Shown here: positions 49,697-57,140 of the stretch, piece by piece | Position numbering within the stretch: position 1 is the first letter of the stretch | Layout: each line of letters opens with the position of its first letter | Assembly: GCF_004167665.1 (NCBI RefSeq) | Contig: NZ_SEWE01000014.1 | Coordinates: 42,895 to 106,894 of the forward strand | Origin: Hymenobacter persicinus | GTDB lineage: Bacteria > Bacteroidota > Bacteroidia > Cytophagales > Hymenobacteraceae | DNA: 64,000 bases | Reading direction: 5' to 3' | Position numbers and translations under genes: made by a program | The notes under the pieces: model-generated | Seen by the model: only the letters and a program-made list of their open reading frames with translations | What the model was told of the DNA's origin: nothing | Database searches by the model: none

Positions 49697-51292
49697 ATGG
49701 ACGATTTACGCACCACGCTGCTTTCCTTTTCCGCGGACGACCGCAAAGACCTGGGCCGCTTTATCCAGCGCCAGGGCAAGGCCCAGAAAGGGCGCCTCGA
49801 CGTGCGGCTGTTCGATTTACTGCTCCAGCAGCGCGAGTACACGACCGACGAGCTGCTGCCGCGCCTGTATCCCGATGAGCCCAACCCGGTGGCCTACTAC
49901 GCCCTGCGCAAGCGCCTGCTGAGCCACATCACCGATTTTCTGCTGCTGCGCCAGCGGCACCAAGACCCGACGGCAGCTTCCTCGGTGCGGGGGCAGCTGA
50001 CCCTGGCCGAGTACCTGTTTGAGGCCGGCGTGGGGCGCTTGGCCTGGAGCGCCCTGCGCAAGGCGGAGAAGCTGGCGGCGGCTCACGAGCAGTACGAACT
50101 ACTCAACACGGTGTATAACCTGCAGATTGCCCAGGCCGACAGTGAGCACGCCGAAGACCTGGAAGACATCATCCGCCGCCGCAATCTGAATAAAAAGGCC
50201 GCCGACGAGGAAGAGCGCGCCGGCATTGCCCACAGCCTGATCCGGCGGCGCCTGCGCGAAGCCCGCCTGCGGGGCCGGGCCGGCGACGCTTTCAACGCCA
50301 TTATCCAGGAGGTGCTGCGCGAGTATGACCTGCAGGAAGCCTTTGCCCGCCGCCCGTCGCTGCTGTACCGGCTGCTGGCCATCACGCGCAGCGCCATGCT
50401 GGCCCGCGGCGACTTTATGTCGTTTACGCCCTTCGCCATCCGCTGCTACCACCTCATGGAGCGCCGCCACGGCTTCACCCCGGCCCACCGCTACTATCAG
50501 CTCGGGTTGCTCTACATGATTGCCCACGGCCTGTACCGCAGCCGCCATTTCGACGAGTCCATCCGCTACCTGGCCCAGCTTAAGGATATCCTGTATGCTG
50601 AGCCGCGCAGCTACTTCGCTGATTTCTATCCCCGCTACACGTTTTTGCTGGCGGCCAACTACGCCTTTCTGCGCCGCAACAAAGACAGCATCCGGCTGCT
50701 CGAAGACCTGCTCAAGGGCCGGGAGGTGAGCCTGAGCCCCCGCGACGAGCTGACGGCCCGTTTCGGGTTGGGCTTCCACTTTTTTGCCGAGGGTCAGTTT
50801 CAGAAAACCAACCGCATGCTGATGAGCATCGGGCGCACCGACCGGTGGTGCGAGCAGCAGATGGGCCTGGAGTGGGTGTTCATGAAAAACATGGGCGAGA
50901 TGCTGGTGCAGCTCGAAATGGGCAACCACGACCTGGCCCTGAACCGGGTGCGGGCCATTGAGCGCAGCGTGAAGGAGCGGGTGGCGGAGGGCACCACTGC
51001 CTACCAGCACGTGCTGACCTACCTGAAGCTGGTGCGCGAAATCATCGACAACCCGGACGTGGTAAAGACGCCGGAGTTTGTGGCCCGCGTCGACCAGATG
51101 CCCCATGCCCTGCCCGATGACCGCGAGGACATGCAGCTGCTGAGCTTCTTCGGCTGGCTGCGGGCGCGCATCGCCGGCCGGCCCTACTACGAAGTGCTCA
51201 TCACCATGACCGAGCCCGACAAAAAGGACGAGCCCGCTAGCTCTGCACTGGGGGCTGGGGCTGGTACCAGCGCAGCAGGGGCACCAGAATAA
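49697..51292 (+). CDS. Large helical (TPR-like) protein of unknown function
   Basis: This 531-residue soluble protein starts at MDDLRTTLLSFSADDRKDLGRFIQ. It is almost all helix, with repeated pairs that look like degenerate TPR units (LAWSALRKAEKLAAAHEQYELLNTVYNLQ; RYYQLGLLYMIAHGLYRSRHFDESIRYLAQLKDI; YTFLLAANYAFLRRNKDSIRLLEDLLKG). The N-terminus resembles a DNA-binding or scaffold module (YTTDELLPRLYPDEPNPVAYYALRKRLLSHITDFLLLRQ). I know it only as a conserved hypothetical type in Bacteroidota. The C-terminal tail is Ala/Gly-rich and its last 56 bases overlap the convergent XrtX-partner gene. Confidence 0.8.
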   Translation: MDDLRTTLLSFSADDRKDLGRFIQRQGKAQKGRLDVRLFDLLLQQREYTTDELLPRLYPDEPNPVAYYALRKRLLSHITDFLLLRQRHQDPTAASSVRGQLTLAEYLFEAGVGRLAWSALRKAEKLAAAHEQYELLNTVYNLQIAQADSEHAEDLEDIIRRRNLNKKAADEEERAGIAHSLIRRRLREARLRGRAGDAFNAIIQEVLREYDLQEAFARRPSLLYRLLAITRSAMLARGDFMSFTPFAIRCYHLMERRHGFTPAHRYYQLGLLYMIAHGLYRSRHFDESIRYLAQLKDILYAEPRSYFADFYPRYTFLLAANYAFLRRNKDSIRLLEDLLKGREVSLSPRDELTARFGLGFHFFAEGQFQKTNRMLMSIGRTDRWCEQQMGLEWVFMKNMGEMLVQLEMGNHDLALNRVRAIERSVKERVAEGTTAYQHVLTYLKLVREIIDNPDVVKTPEFVARVDQMPHALPDDREDMQLLSFFGWLRARIAGRPYYEVLITMTEPDKKDEPASSALGAGAGTSAAGAPE

Positions 51293-51755
51293 TCACGGGC
51301 AGGGGCGAAACGATAAAGTCGATCAGGCGGCGGGCCAGCTTGTAGGCCCAGGCCGCGTCGGCCACCAGCCCCACTAGCACCAGCACCGCGCAGGCCGCAA
51401 ACACGCCCCCGTAGATCAGCAACACTTGGCGCAGGCGCCGGACGCTGTTGAGTACCACCGCCAGCAGCAGCAAGCACAAGGCCGTGTAAAGCAGCGAGTA
51501 GGTGCCCACCGACACCAGACTGCGCTTGGTGACCAGCCCGCTGACGCCCTGCTGAATGGTGGCCGCGTGGCCAGCCATGCCCAGCAGGCGAAGCAAGCTT
51601 CCCCAGCCCGCGTCGATGGCGGCAAAAACGGCGTCGGAGTACATGCCCAGGCCAAACAGGGCCCCAAGCAGTAGCGCGGCCAAAGTCCAGCGCGTCAGGT
51701 CGGCAGCGCGCCAGGGCTGGGGCAGAAAGGTGGGGCGAGGGCAGGGCTCAGGCAT
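51237..51755 (-). CDS. XrtX-associated membrane protein
   Basis: This 172-residue protein has four likely membrane helices (LTRWTLAALLLGALFGLGMYS; YSLLYTALCLLLLAVVLNSV; QVLLIYGGVFAACAVLVLVGL; LIDFIVSPLPVIILVPLLRWY). Its start overlaps the exosortase stop by 8 bases, so the two are translated together. Small membrane proteins in this position are known partners of exosortase X in Hymenobacter-like bacteria; I name it by that context and pattern. Its exact role, such as substrate handling or stability of the sortase, is not known. Confidence 0.8.
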   Translation of the reverse strand: MPEPCPRPTFLPQPWRAADLTRWTLAALLLGALFGLGMYSDAVFAAIDAGWGSLLRLLGMAGHAATIQQGVSGLVTKRSLVSVGTYSLLYTALCLLLLAVVLNSVRRLRQVLLIYGGVFAACAVLVLVGLVADAAWAYKLARRLIDFIVSPLPVIILVPLLRWYQPQPPVQS

Positions 51756-52305
51756 ACGCGGCGGAAGCGGCCGGGGTGGCGGGCGTGGCTAGGCGGCGGG
51801 CCCAGAGCATCCAGAGCAGGAAAATGCAGGCGTACACGATAAACGTGAACGTGTAGTGGTGGTTGAAGTCAACCGACTCGTGGTAGTAGAGGTGGTTGAT
51901 GGCCAGGGCCCCGACGCGCACGATGTTGAGCACGTAAATCAGCGCGATACCTAGGGGAATAAACCACAGCTTGCGCCGCCAGGGCCCGGGAAACGCCAGC
52001 ACGAAGCCCGCAAACAGCGCGTAGAGCACCAGCCCGTTGCAGGGGTTGCCGACCCGTACCACCGGCTGCTCGTTGAGCAGCAGCAGGTAGGGGCTGGCCG
52101 CCTCGACGCGGGCATCCAGGCCCAGCAGGCGCAGGGTGGCGGCGCTGGCCGAGGTGATGTTGGCGCACAGGGCCGCATCGAGGCGCCCGTCGATGGCCAG
52201 CCACTGCTCGTAGCCAAAAAACCAGACGGCGGCGAATACGGCGGCTAATACCAGAAAACGACGGAGTGGGGGCGGTGGCGCGGTAGATATAGCGGGAGCT
52301 TGCAT
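51748..52305 (-). CDS. xrtX: Exosortase XrtX
   Basis: This 185-residue membrane enzyme is a member of the exosortase/archaeosortase superfamily of transpeptidase-like proteins, which cut and transfer proteins with a C-terminal sorting signal. The three conserved residues are visible: Cys89 in VGNPCNGLVLYALF, Arg130 in VLNIVRVGALAINH, and His150 in FNHHYTFTF. Five or so membrane helices are predicted. It is short, like the XrtX-type and related Bacteroidota forms. The start MQAPAISTAP at 52305 is chosen. It heads a two-gene unit and lies near glycan-export genes, as exosortases often do. Confidence 0.88.
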   Translation of the reverse strand: MQAPAISTAPPPPLRRFLVLAAVFAAVWFFGYEQWLAIDGRLDAALCANITSASAATLRLLGLDARVEAASPYLLLLNEQPVVRVGNPCNGLVLYALFAGFVLAFPGPWRRKLWFIPLGIALIYVLNIVRVGALAINHLYYHESVDFNHHYTFTFIVYACIFLLWMLWARRLATPATPAASAAYA

Positions 52306-52433
52306 AAGCCGAAAGATACCCGTTTGGGTGGGCCCGGCCAAGAGGGGCGGGCCTAGTCCAACCAGAAAAAACGCGCGCCGGCTGGCCCGCCCGGCAAAGA
52401 AGCGCCGATGGTGGGGCATCACGGGCCTTTTTC

Positions 52434-52441
52434 TACCTTTG
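52434..52441 (+). promoter_or_regulatory. -7 element of the MoxR gene
   Basis: TACCTTTG, exact match, 29 bases before the ATG at 52471. The -33 element is not clear. Confidence 0.55.
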
Positions 52442-52470
52442 GACTTATCACTTCGGTTTTTCCAGTGGGT

Positions 52471-53469
52471 ATGTCCGATTCTCCCTCAGCAGCCTTTACT
52501 CCGGCCCCGGCCCCGGACTATCAGCAGAAAATCAAGCAGGTATTCGCCGAAGTCGGCAAGGTGGTGGTGGGCCAGCAGTACATGGTGGGCCGCCTGCTGA
52601 TCGGGCTCTTTACCGGCGGCCACATCCTGCTCGAAGGCGTGCCGGGCCTGGCCAAGACGCTCACCATCAGTACGCTGTCTAAAGTGCTGCACCTGCACTT
52701 TCAGCGTGTGCAGTTCACCCCCGACCTGCTGCCTTCCGACCTGGTGGGCACCATGATTTACAACCAGGGGCAGTCGGTATTCGAGGTCAAGAAGGGTCCC
52801 ATCTTCGCCAACCTGGTGCTGGCCGACGAAATCAACCGCTCCCCGGCCAAGGTGCAGAGCGCCCTGCTCGAAGCCATGCAGGAAAAGCAGGTGACCATCG
52901 GCGAAACCACCTACCCGCTCGATTTGCCCTTCCTGGTGCTGGCCACTCAAAACCCCGTGGAGCAGGAGGGCACCTACCCGCTGCCGGAGGCCCAGGTCGA
53001 CCGGTTCATGATGAAGGTGTACGTCGACTACCTCAAGAAAACCGACGAGCTGGAGGTGATGCGCCGCATGGCCAACATGAGCTACGTGGGCGAGGTGAGC
53101 CCGGTGCTGACCAAGGACGACATTTTCGCTATCCGCAACCTGATCAACCAGGTGCAGATATCGGAAACGCTGGAGAAGTACATCATCGAGCTGGTCTTCG
53201 CCACCCGCCGCCCCGCCGACTACGACCTGCCCGAGTTTCAGCAGTACGTGCAGTTTGGGGTGAGCCCGCGGGCCAGCATTGCCCTGCACCGCGCCGCCAA
53301 GGCCGTGGCTTTCCTCGATGAGCGCGACTACGTGCTGCCCGAAGACATCAAGGACGTGGCCGGCGACGTGCTCAACCACCGCATCCTGCTCAACTACGAA
53401 GCCGAAGCCGACGGCATCCGCACCCAGGACCTCATCGACGCCATCCTGCGCAAAGTCCCGATTAGCTAA
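52471..53469 (+). CDS. MoxR-family AAA+ ATPase
   Basis: This 332-residue ATPase has Walker A LLEGVPGLAKTLT, Walker B LVLADEINRSPAKVQSALLEAM, sensor 1 (LVLATQNPVEQEGTYPLPEAQVDRF), and sensor 2 with GVSPRASIALHRAAKA. MoxR proteins are chaperone-like and usually lie in operons with DUF58 and VWA proteins that they help to assemble. No such gene is next to this one, which is odd; the next gene is a methyltransferase behind a long inverted repeat. The start MSDSPSAAF at 52471 fits an upstream TACCTTTG element. Confidence 0.95.
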   Translation: MSDSPSAAFTPAPAPDYQQKIKQVFAEVGKVVVGQQYMVGRLLIGLFTGGHILLEGVPGLAKTLTISTLSKVLHLHFQRVQFTPDLLPSDLVGTMIYNQGQSVFEVKKGPIFANLVLADEINRSPAKVQSALLEAMQEKQVTIGETTYPLDLPFLVLATQNPVEQEGTYPLPEAQVDRFMMKVYVDYLKKTDELEVMRRMANMSYVGEVSPVLTKDDIFAIRNLINQVQISETLEKYIIELVFATRRPADYDLPEFQQYVQFGVSPRASIALHRAAKAVAFLDERDYVLPEDIKDVAGDVLNHRILLNYEAEADGIRTQDLIDAILRKVPIS

Positions 53470-53471
53470 GT

Positions 53472-53580
53472 GGTGAGGTGGTGAACTTGTGAAATGGTGA
53501 GTTGTCGTTTTGCTTGCGCCCCCGGCGCCCCGGCGCGGATTGAACGACAACTCCCCATTTCACCACTTCACAATTTCACC
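53472..53580. repeat. 109-bp imperfect inverted repeat between MoxR and methyltransferase genes
   Basis: Arms of 38 bases (53472-53509 and 53543-53580) match at 32 positions when one is inverted. The 33-base centre is GC-rich. The distal 14 bases TTCACAATTTCACC recur at 29201-29214. It follows the MoxR stop by 2 bases and ends 4 bases before the methyltransferase start. Confidence 0.8.
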
Positions 53581-53584
53581 TTCC

Positions 53585-54400
53585 GTGTCTAAGATCTCTA
53601 AAACGCTGCGCGGGCTGGCGTCGTTGGTGCGCAACCCCTGGCTGCTGAACGTGGTGCTGGCCGCCGATGAGCCGGGCTGGCAGCAGCGGGCCCGGGCCCA
53701 GTCTAAGTGGCCGCTCACGGCCCAGGGGCTGCCGCTGGTGCCGCTGCAGACGTTTCTGAGCGCCGATGACACCACCGTGCGGCCGTTTGCCTTCCGGGAG
53801 GGCGGCTCGTTGCCCACCGACCTGCTACTGCTCCGCGCCTTGGCCCGGCGCGTGCCCCGGGCCCGCTACTTCGAAATTGGGACTTGGCGGGGGGAAAGCG
53901 CGGCCAACGTGGCGGCCGTGGCGGCTTCAGTGCACACGCTGAACCTGTCAGTGGAAGAAATGCGCGCGCTGGGCCTTCCGGAGCGATACATCGGCCTGCA
54001 CGGGTTCTTTTCCCAGCCTCTGCCCAACGTGACCCACCTGCACGGTAACTCCGCCACGTTTGATCTGGCCGGGCTGGGGCAGCAGTTCGACGTGATTTTT
54101 ATCGACGGCGACCATAGTTACGAGGCCGTGCGCACCGATACGCGCCGGGTATTTGAGCACCTGGTGGGCCCCGAAACCGTGGTGGTGTGGCACGACGCCA
54201 GCCGGCAGCCGGGGCAGCCGCGCTGGGAAGTGCTGGCCGGTATCGTGGAGGGGCTGCCCGCCGCGGCCCCGGGGCAGCTGGTGCAGGTCGAGAATACGCT
54301 CTGCGCGCTGTACTCGCCCCGGCCCCTGCCCACCCAGCCCTCCGACCCGCTGGCCGACCCGGCGCACTGGTTTGAGGTGACGCTGCGGCAGGTACCGTAG
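53585..54400 (+). CDS. Class I SAM-dependent methyltransferase
   Basis: This 271-residue protein probably uses the GTG at 53585 (MSKISKTLRGLASLV). It has the class I pattern of the Methyltransf_24 group: motif I ARYFEIGTWRGESAANVA, then a VIFIDGDHSYEAVRTDTRRVFEHL block, then VVVWHDASRQPGQPRWEVL. The DGDHSYE and WHD phrases are typical for enzymes that act on sugars or small molecules. The first 45 residues include a hydrophobic stretch. It lies tail to tail with the flippase gene, 3 bp apart, and may modify the glycan handled by it (inference). Confidence 0.88.
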   Translation: MSKISKTLRGLASLVRNPWLLNVVLAADEPGWQQRARAQSKWPLTAQGLPLVPLQTFLSADDTTVRPFAFREGGSLPTDLLLLRALARRVPRARYFEIGTWRGESAANVAAVAASVHTLNLSVEEMRALGLPERYIGLHGFFSQPLPNVTHLHGNSATFDLAGLGQQFDVIFIDGDHSYEAVRTDTRRVFEHLVGPETVVVWHDASRQPGQPRWEVLAGIVEGLPAAAPGQLVQVENTLCALYSPRPLPTQPSDPLADPAHWFEVTLRQVP

Positions 54401-54403
54401 AAA

Positions 54404-55666
54404 CTACGCGGCTTTTTTGAGCAGGCTGCGGGCGTAGCCGAGGTCGGCTTTGCGGGGCAGAAAGGCGGGGAGGCGGGCCCCGGTGGCCTGGCAGAATTGC
54501 CGCAGCAGAAAGCCCGTTGAAACCACGTAGGAAAGCGTCGTCGCTACGGCCGCGCCCCGGATGCCGAAGCTCGGAATCAGCAGCCAGCAGGCCGGAATCG
54601 TCACGAGCAGGCCCACGGTCGTTGCCAGGTTGTTGACCCGGTAGCGGCCCACGCCGGCAAAGTAGGTGCTGCAGATAACGTTGACGGCAATGGCGGCCAC
54701 GCCCGGGGCCAGCAGCAATATTACGGGTCGGGCGGCCCCGAACTCCGGCCCGAACACGGCCGTGAGCACCGCCGGGGGCAGGGCGCACAAGGTCAGCACG
54801 GCTAGCACGGTAGTCAGCAGCGTGAGGCGGGCTACCCGCAGGGTGGGCTCAATCTGGGCGTGCTTGTCGGTGGCGTGCACCAGGTCGACGTACTGAATCA
54901 GGGCCGTGCTGCGCGGAATCAGCCAGATGGCTTCGGCCAGGGCCACGCCCACGCTGAGCACGCCCACGGCCCGGGCATCGGCGTAGTGCGCCACGAAATA
55001 GTAGCTGAGCCGGTAGTTGGCAAAAGCCAGAATATTGGAAAAGTGGGCCCCGCGGCTATGGCGGGCCAGCTCCCGGGCCGTGGCGCCCAGGCCCCGGCCG
55101 CTGTGCCACTGGTCGGGCAGGCGCAGCAGCAAACCTAGGCTCAGCAACGTGGGCAGCCCGTAGGCTAGGTAAGCCGCGTAGTAATACACCGGCACCACCC
55201 ACCAGCGCAGCCCCACGAAAGCCAGCAGCAGTCCGCCGGCCAGTAGCGCCACCTGCAACCCGGTCAGGATGTTGTAGGCCGCTTCCCGCTTGCGCCCCAG
55301 CAGCAATGAGGTGTTGATGGAAAAGTAGGCCTGCAGCAACGACAGCGCCAGCAGGTGGCCGAGGTATTCGGGGGGCACGTTGCGCAGCAGCCCCACGGCC
55401 GCCGTGCCCGCCAGGCACACCAGCGTGGCCCAGGCGTAGGCCGGCACCAGCAGGTGCCACAGGCTGCGGCCGGGGGCCAGGTAAATCAGGGACGAGCCGC
55501 CCAGCAAGCCGATGAACAGCAGCAGGGCTGCGCAGTCCGTCACGAACAAACTCACGTCGCCGCGGCCGGCGGCGCCCAGGTAGCGGGCCGTCAGCCACAC
55601 GATGCCGAAGCTGAGCAGGGCCGTAACCAGGCGGGTGGCGAAGTTGTGCAGGATGCGGCGAATCAT
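54404..55666 (-). CDS. Polysaccharide flippase (Wzx/MOP superfamily)
   Basis: This 420-residue integral membrane protein has about 12 helices. The start is typical of the family (MIRRILHNFATRLVTALLSFGIVWLTARYLGAAGRGDVSLFVTDCAALLLFIGLLGG), including the ARYLG-x-x-GRG block. Further on, AHFSNILAFANYRLSYYFVAHYADARAVGVLSVGVALAE fits the second repeat. Members move lipid-linked oligosaccharides across the inner membrane. The start codon overlaps the stop of the glycosyltransferase gene by 4 bases, so the two are coupled. It is last in the two-gene unit. Confidence 0.92.
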   Translation of the reverse strand: MIRRILHNFATRLVTALLSFGIVWLTARYLGAAGRGDVSLFVTDCAALLLFIGLLGGSSLIYLAPGRSLWHLLVPAYAWATLVCLAGTAAVGLLRNVPPEYLGHLLALSLLQAYFSINTSLLLGRKREAAYNILTGLQVALLAGGLLLAFVGLRWWVVPVYYYAAYLAYGLPTLLSLGLLLRLPDQWHSGRGLGATARELARHSRGAHFSNILAFANYRLSYYFVAHYADARAVGVLSVGVALAEAIWLIPRSTALIQYVDLVHATDKHAQIEPTLRVARLTLLTTVLAVLTLCALPPAVLTAVFGPEFGAARPVILLLAPGVAAIAVNVICSTYFAGVGRYRVNNLATTVGLLVTIPACWLLIPSFGIRGAAVATTLSYVVSTGFLLRQFCQATGARLPAFLPRKADLGYARSLLKKAA

Positions 55667-56877
55667 CGGGCCGGTCGGGGAGAAGAGCTAACCGCCGAAC
55701 CGGGCAGCACCGTGGCGTAGAGGTCGGCAAACTGCCGGCCCACCTGGGCGTAGCTGAAGTGAGTCACGGCATAGTGGCGCAGCTGGTTTTTGTCGAACTG
55801 GCCCGGGTGGCGCAGTAGCTGTTCCAGGGCCTGGTGCAGGGCGTGCTCATCCCGGGCCGGAATCAGGTAGCCCCGGGAGTTGTCGGCGGGCAGCAGCTCG
55901 GCCACCCCGCCCACGGCCGTAGCCACGGCGGGCAGGCCGCTGGCCTGGGCCTCGATGAGCACGCAGGGCAGGTTCTCGTAATTGCTGAACAGCACAAAGG
56001 CCGCCGCCCGCCGCATTTCGGCCGCCACCTGAGCCGGACTAAGCTTACCCAGAAAGAACACGTGGCGGTTGAGCAGGTTCAGGTCGGTGGCCAGCTGGCG
56101 CAGCTCGGCTTCCCGGGGACCATAGCCGGCAATGCGCAGGCTCAGCCCCGGCCACTCGGGGGCCAGGCGGGCCACCACCCGCAGAATGCCGCTCAGGTTT
56201 TTGGCTTCCTCGTTGAACGCCGCCACGTGCAGCAGGGTGCGGGGCTCGGGCGGCCGGGCCGCGGGCTGAAACAGCTCCGTGTCCACCACGTTGGGAATCA
56301 CCACCGAGTGCGGGTTCTGCATTCCCAGCGCCCGCATGGCCTCGGCCAGATTTACCGACACGGTGTGCAAGGCCGCGGCGCCCCGCACGACCCAGGCGCT
56401 AAGCCGGCGCCGCAGCCCGCCGATGCGGGGCGCATTCGGGGGTAGATACAGGGTCCAGTGCTCGGTGACGAGGTAGGAAACACCCCGGGTGAGCTTCAGC
56501 CAGGCGGCAAACAGGCCCGTGCGCAGCAGCACGTGCACGTGGGTGAGCTGGGGCGGGCCGCCCCAGTGCCGTTTCAGCCGGCGGTAGCCCTGGCTGAGGC
56601 ACCAGAAGTACAGCCCCAGCTTGAGCAGCTTGTCGAGCGGAGTCAGGCCGGTGGGCCGGGCGCGGTAGTAGTAGCGCAGGGTCGGGATGGGGCCGTCGAG
56701 GTCGGCTTCGCAGTCAGTCCAGCTGCTGATAGGCCCCCGGGCCACGGCGGCGAAGAGCACGGCCACCTCGGCGTGGGGAGCAATGGCGGCCACGTGTCGG
56801 GCCACGAAGTCCCCGTCCTGGTCGTCGTAGCGGTTGGGGTACCACTTGGGCAGCATCAGCACGCGGGGCAGCTTCAT
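55663..56877 (-). CDS. Glycosyltransferase family 4
   Basis: This 404-residue enzyme has the GT-B fold. N-terminal: MLPKWYPNRYDDQDGDFVARHVAAIAPHAEVAVLF. Middle: THVHVLLRTGLFAAWLKLTRGVSYLVTEHWTLY. The nucleotide-sugar side has IPNVVDTELFQPA, LLHVAAFNEEAKNLSGILRVV, LRIAGYGPREAEL, and the E-x7-E-like block NYENLPCVLIEAQASGLPAVATAVGGVAELL. It transfers a sugar to a growing glycan; donor and acceptor are unknown. It is first in a transcript with the flippase. Surface polysaccharide synthesis is the likely pathway. Confidence 0.93.
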   Translation of the reverse strand: MKLPRVLMLPKWYPNRYDDQDGDFVARHVAAIAPHAEVAVLFAAVARGPISSWTDCEADLDGPIPTLRYYYRARPTGLTPLDKLLKLGLYFWCLSQGYRRLKRHWGGPPQLTHVHVLLRTGLFAAWLKLTRGVSYLVTEHWTLYLPPNAPRIGGLRRRLSAWVVRGAAALHTVSVNLAEAMRALGMQNPHSVVIPNVVDTELFQPAARPPEPRTLLHVAAFNEEAKNLSGILRVVARLAPEWPGLSLRIAGYGPREAELRQLATDLNLLNRHVFFLGKLSPAQVAAEMRRAAAFVLFSNYENLPCVLIEAQASGLPAVATAVGGVAELLPADNSRGYLIPARDEHALHQALEQLLRHPGQFDKNQLRHYAVTHFSYAQVGRQFADLYATVLPGSAVSSSPRPAR

Positions 56878-56986
56878 ATCGGGCGCAAGCTACGGGTTTT
56901 GCGGGGCTGGCGGCAACATCCAAGGACGGGCCCCGGGCAAGATTGCGGCTGCGAGCCGCGAGGTTTCGGTGAAAAGGTGCGGGGAC

Positions 56987-57023
56987 GCGGCTCGAAAGGT
57001 GCAACGTCGCACCTCGGAGCCGC
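56987..57023. repeat. Nested hairpin near the glycosyltransferase start
   Basis: Outer arms GCGGCTC/GAGCCGC and inner arms AGGTGC/GCACCT. It is followed at about 57035 by AAAAAGGTGGG, a word shared with the repeat cluster at 17184-17409. Confidence 0.65.
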
Positions 57024-57055
57024 GGTTGGTGACAAAAAGGTGGGCGGGGCCCCAC

Positions 57056-57088
57056 GAAAAAGCCTGCCCCCGGAGTGGAGGCAGGCTT
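57056..57088 (-). terminator. Terminator of the T9SS beta-helix-like gene
   Basis: AAGCCTGCC/GGCAGGCTT stem, followed on the minus strand by TTTTTCG, downstream of the stop at 57141. Confidence 0.88.
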
Positions 57089-57140
57089 CATTCGCACAGC
57101 TAATTCGCTAATGATTCACCCGGTAACTGTAATGCTTGCG

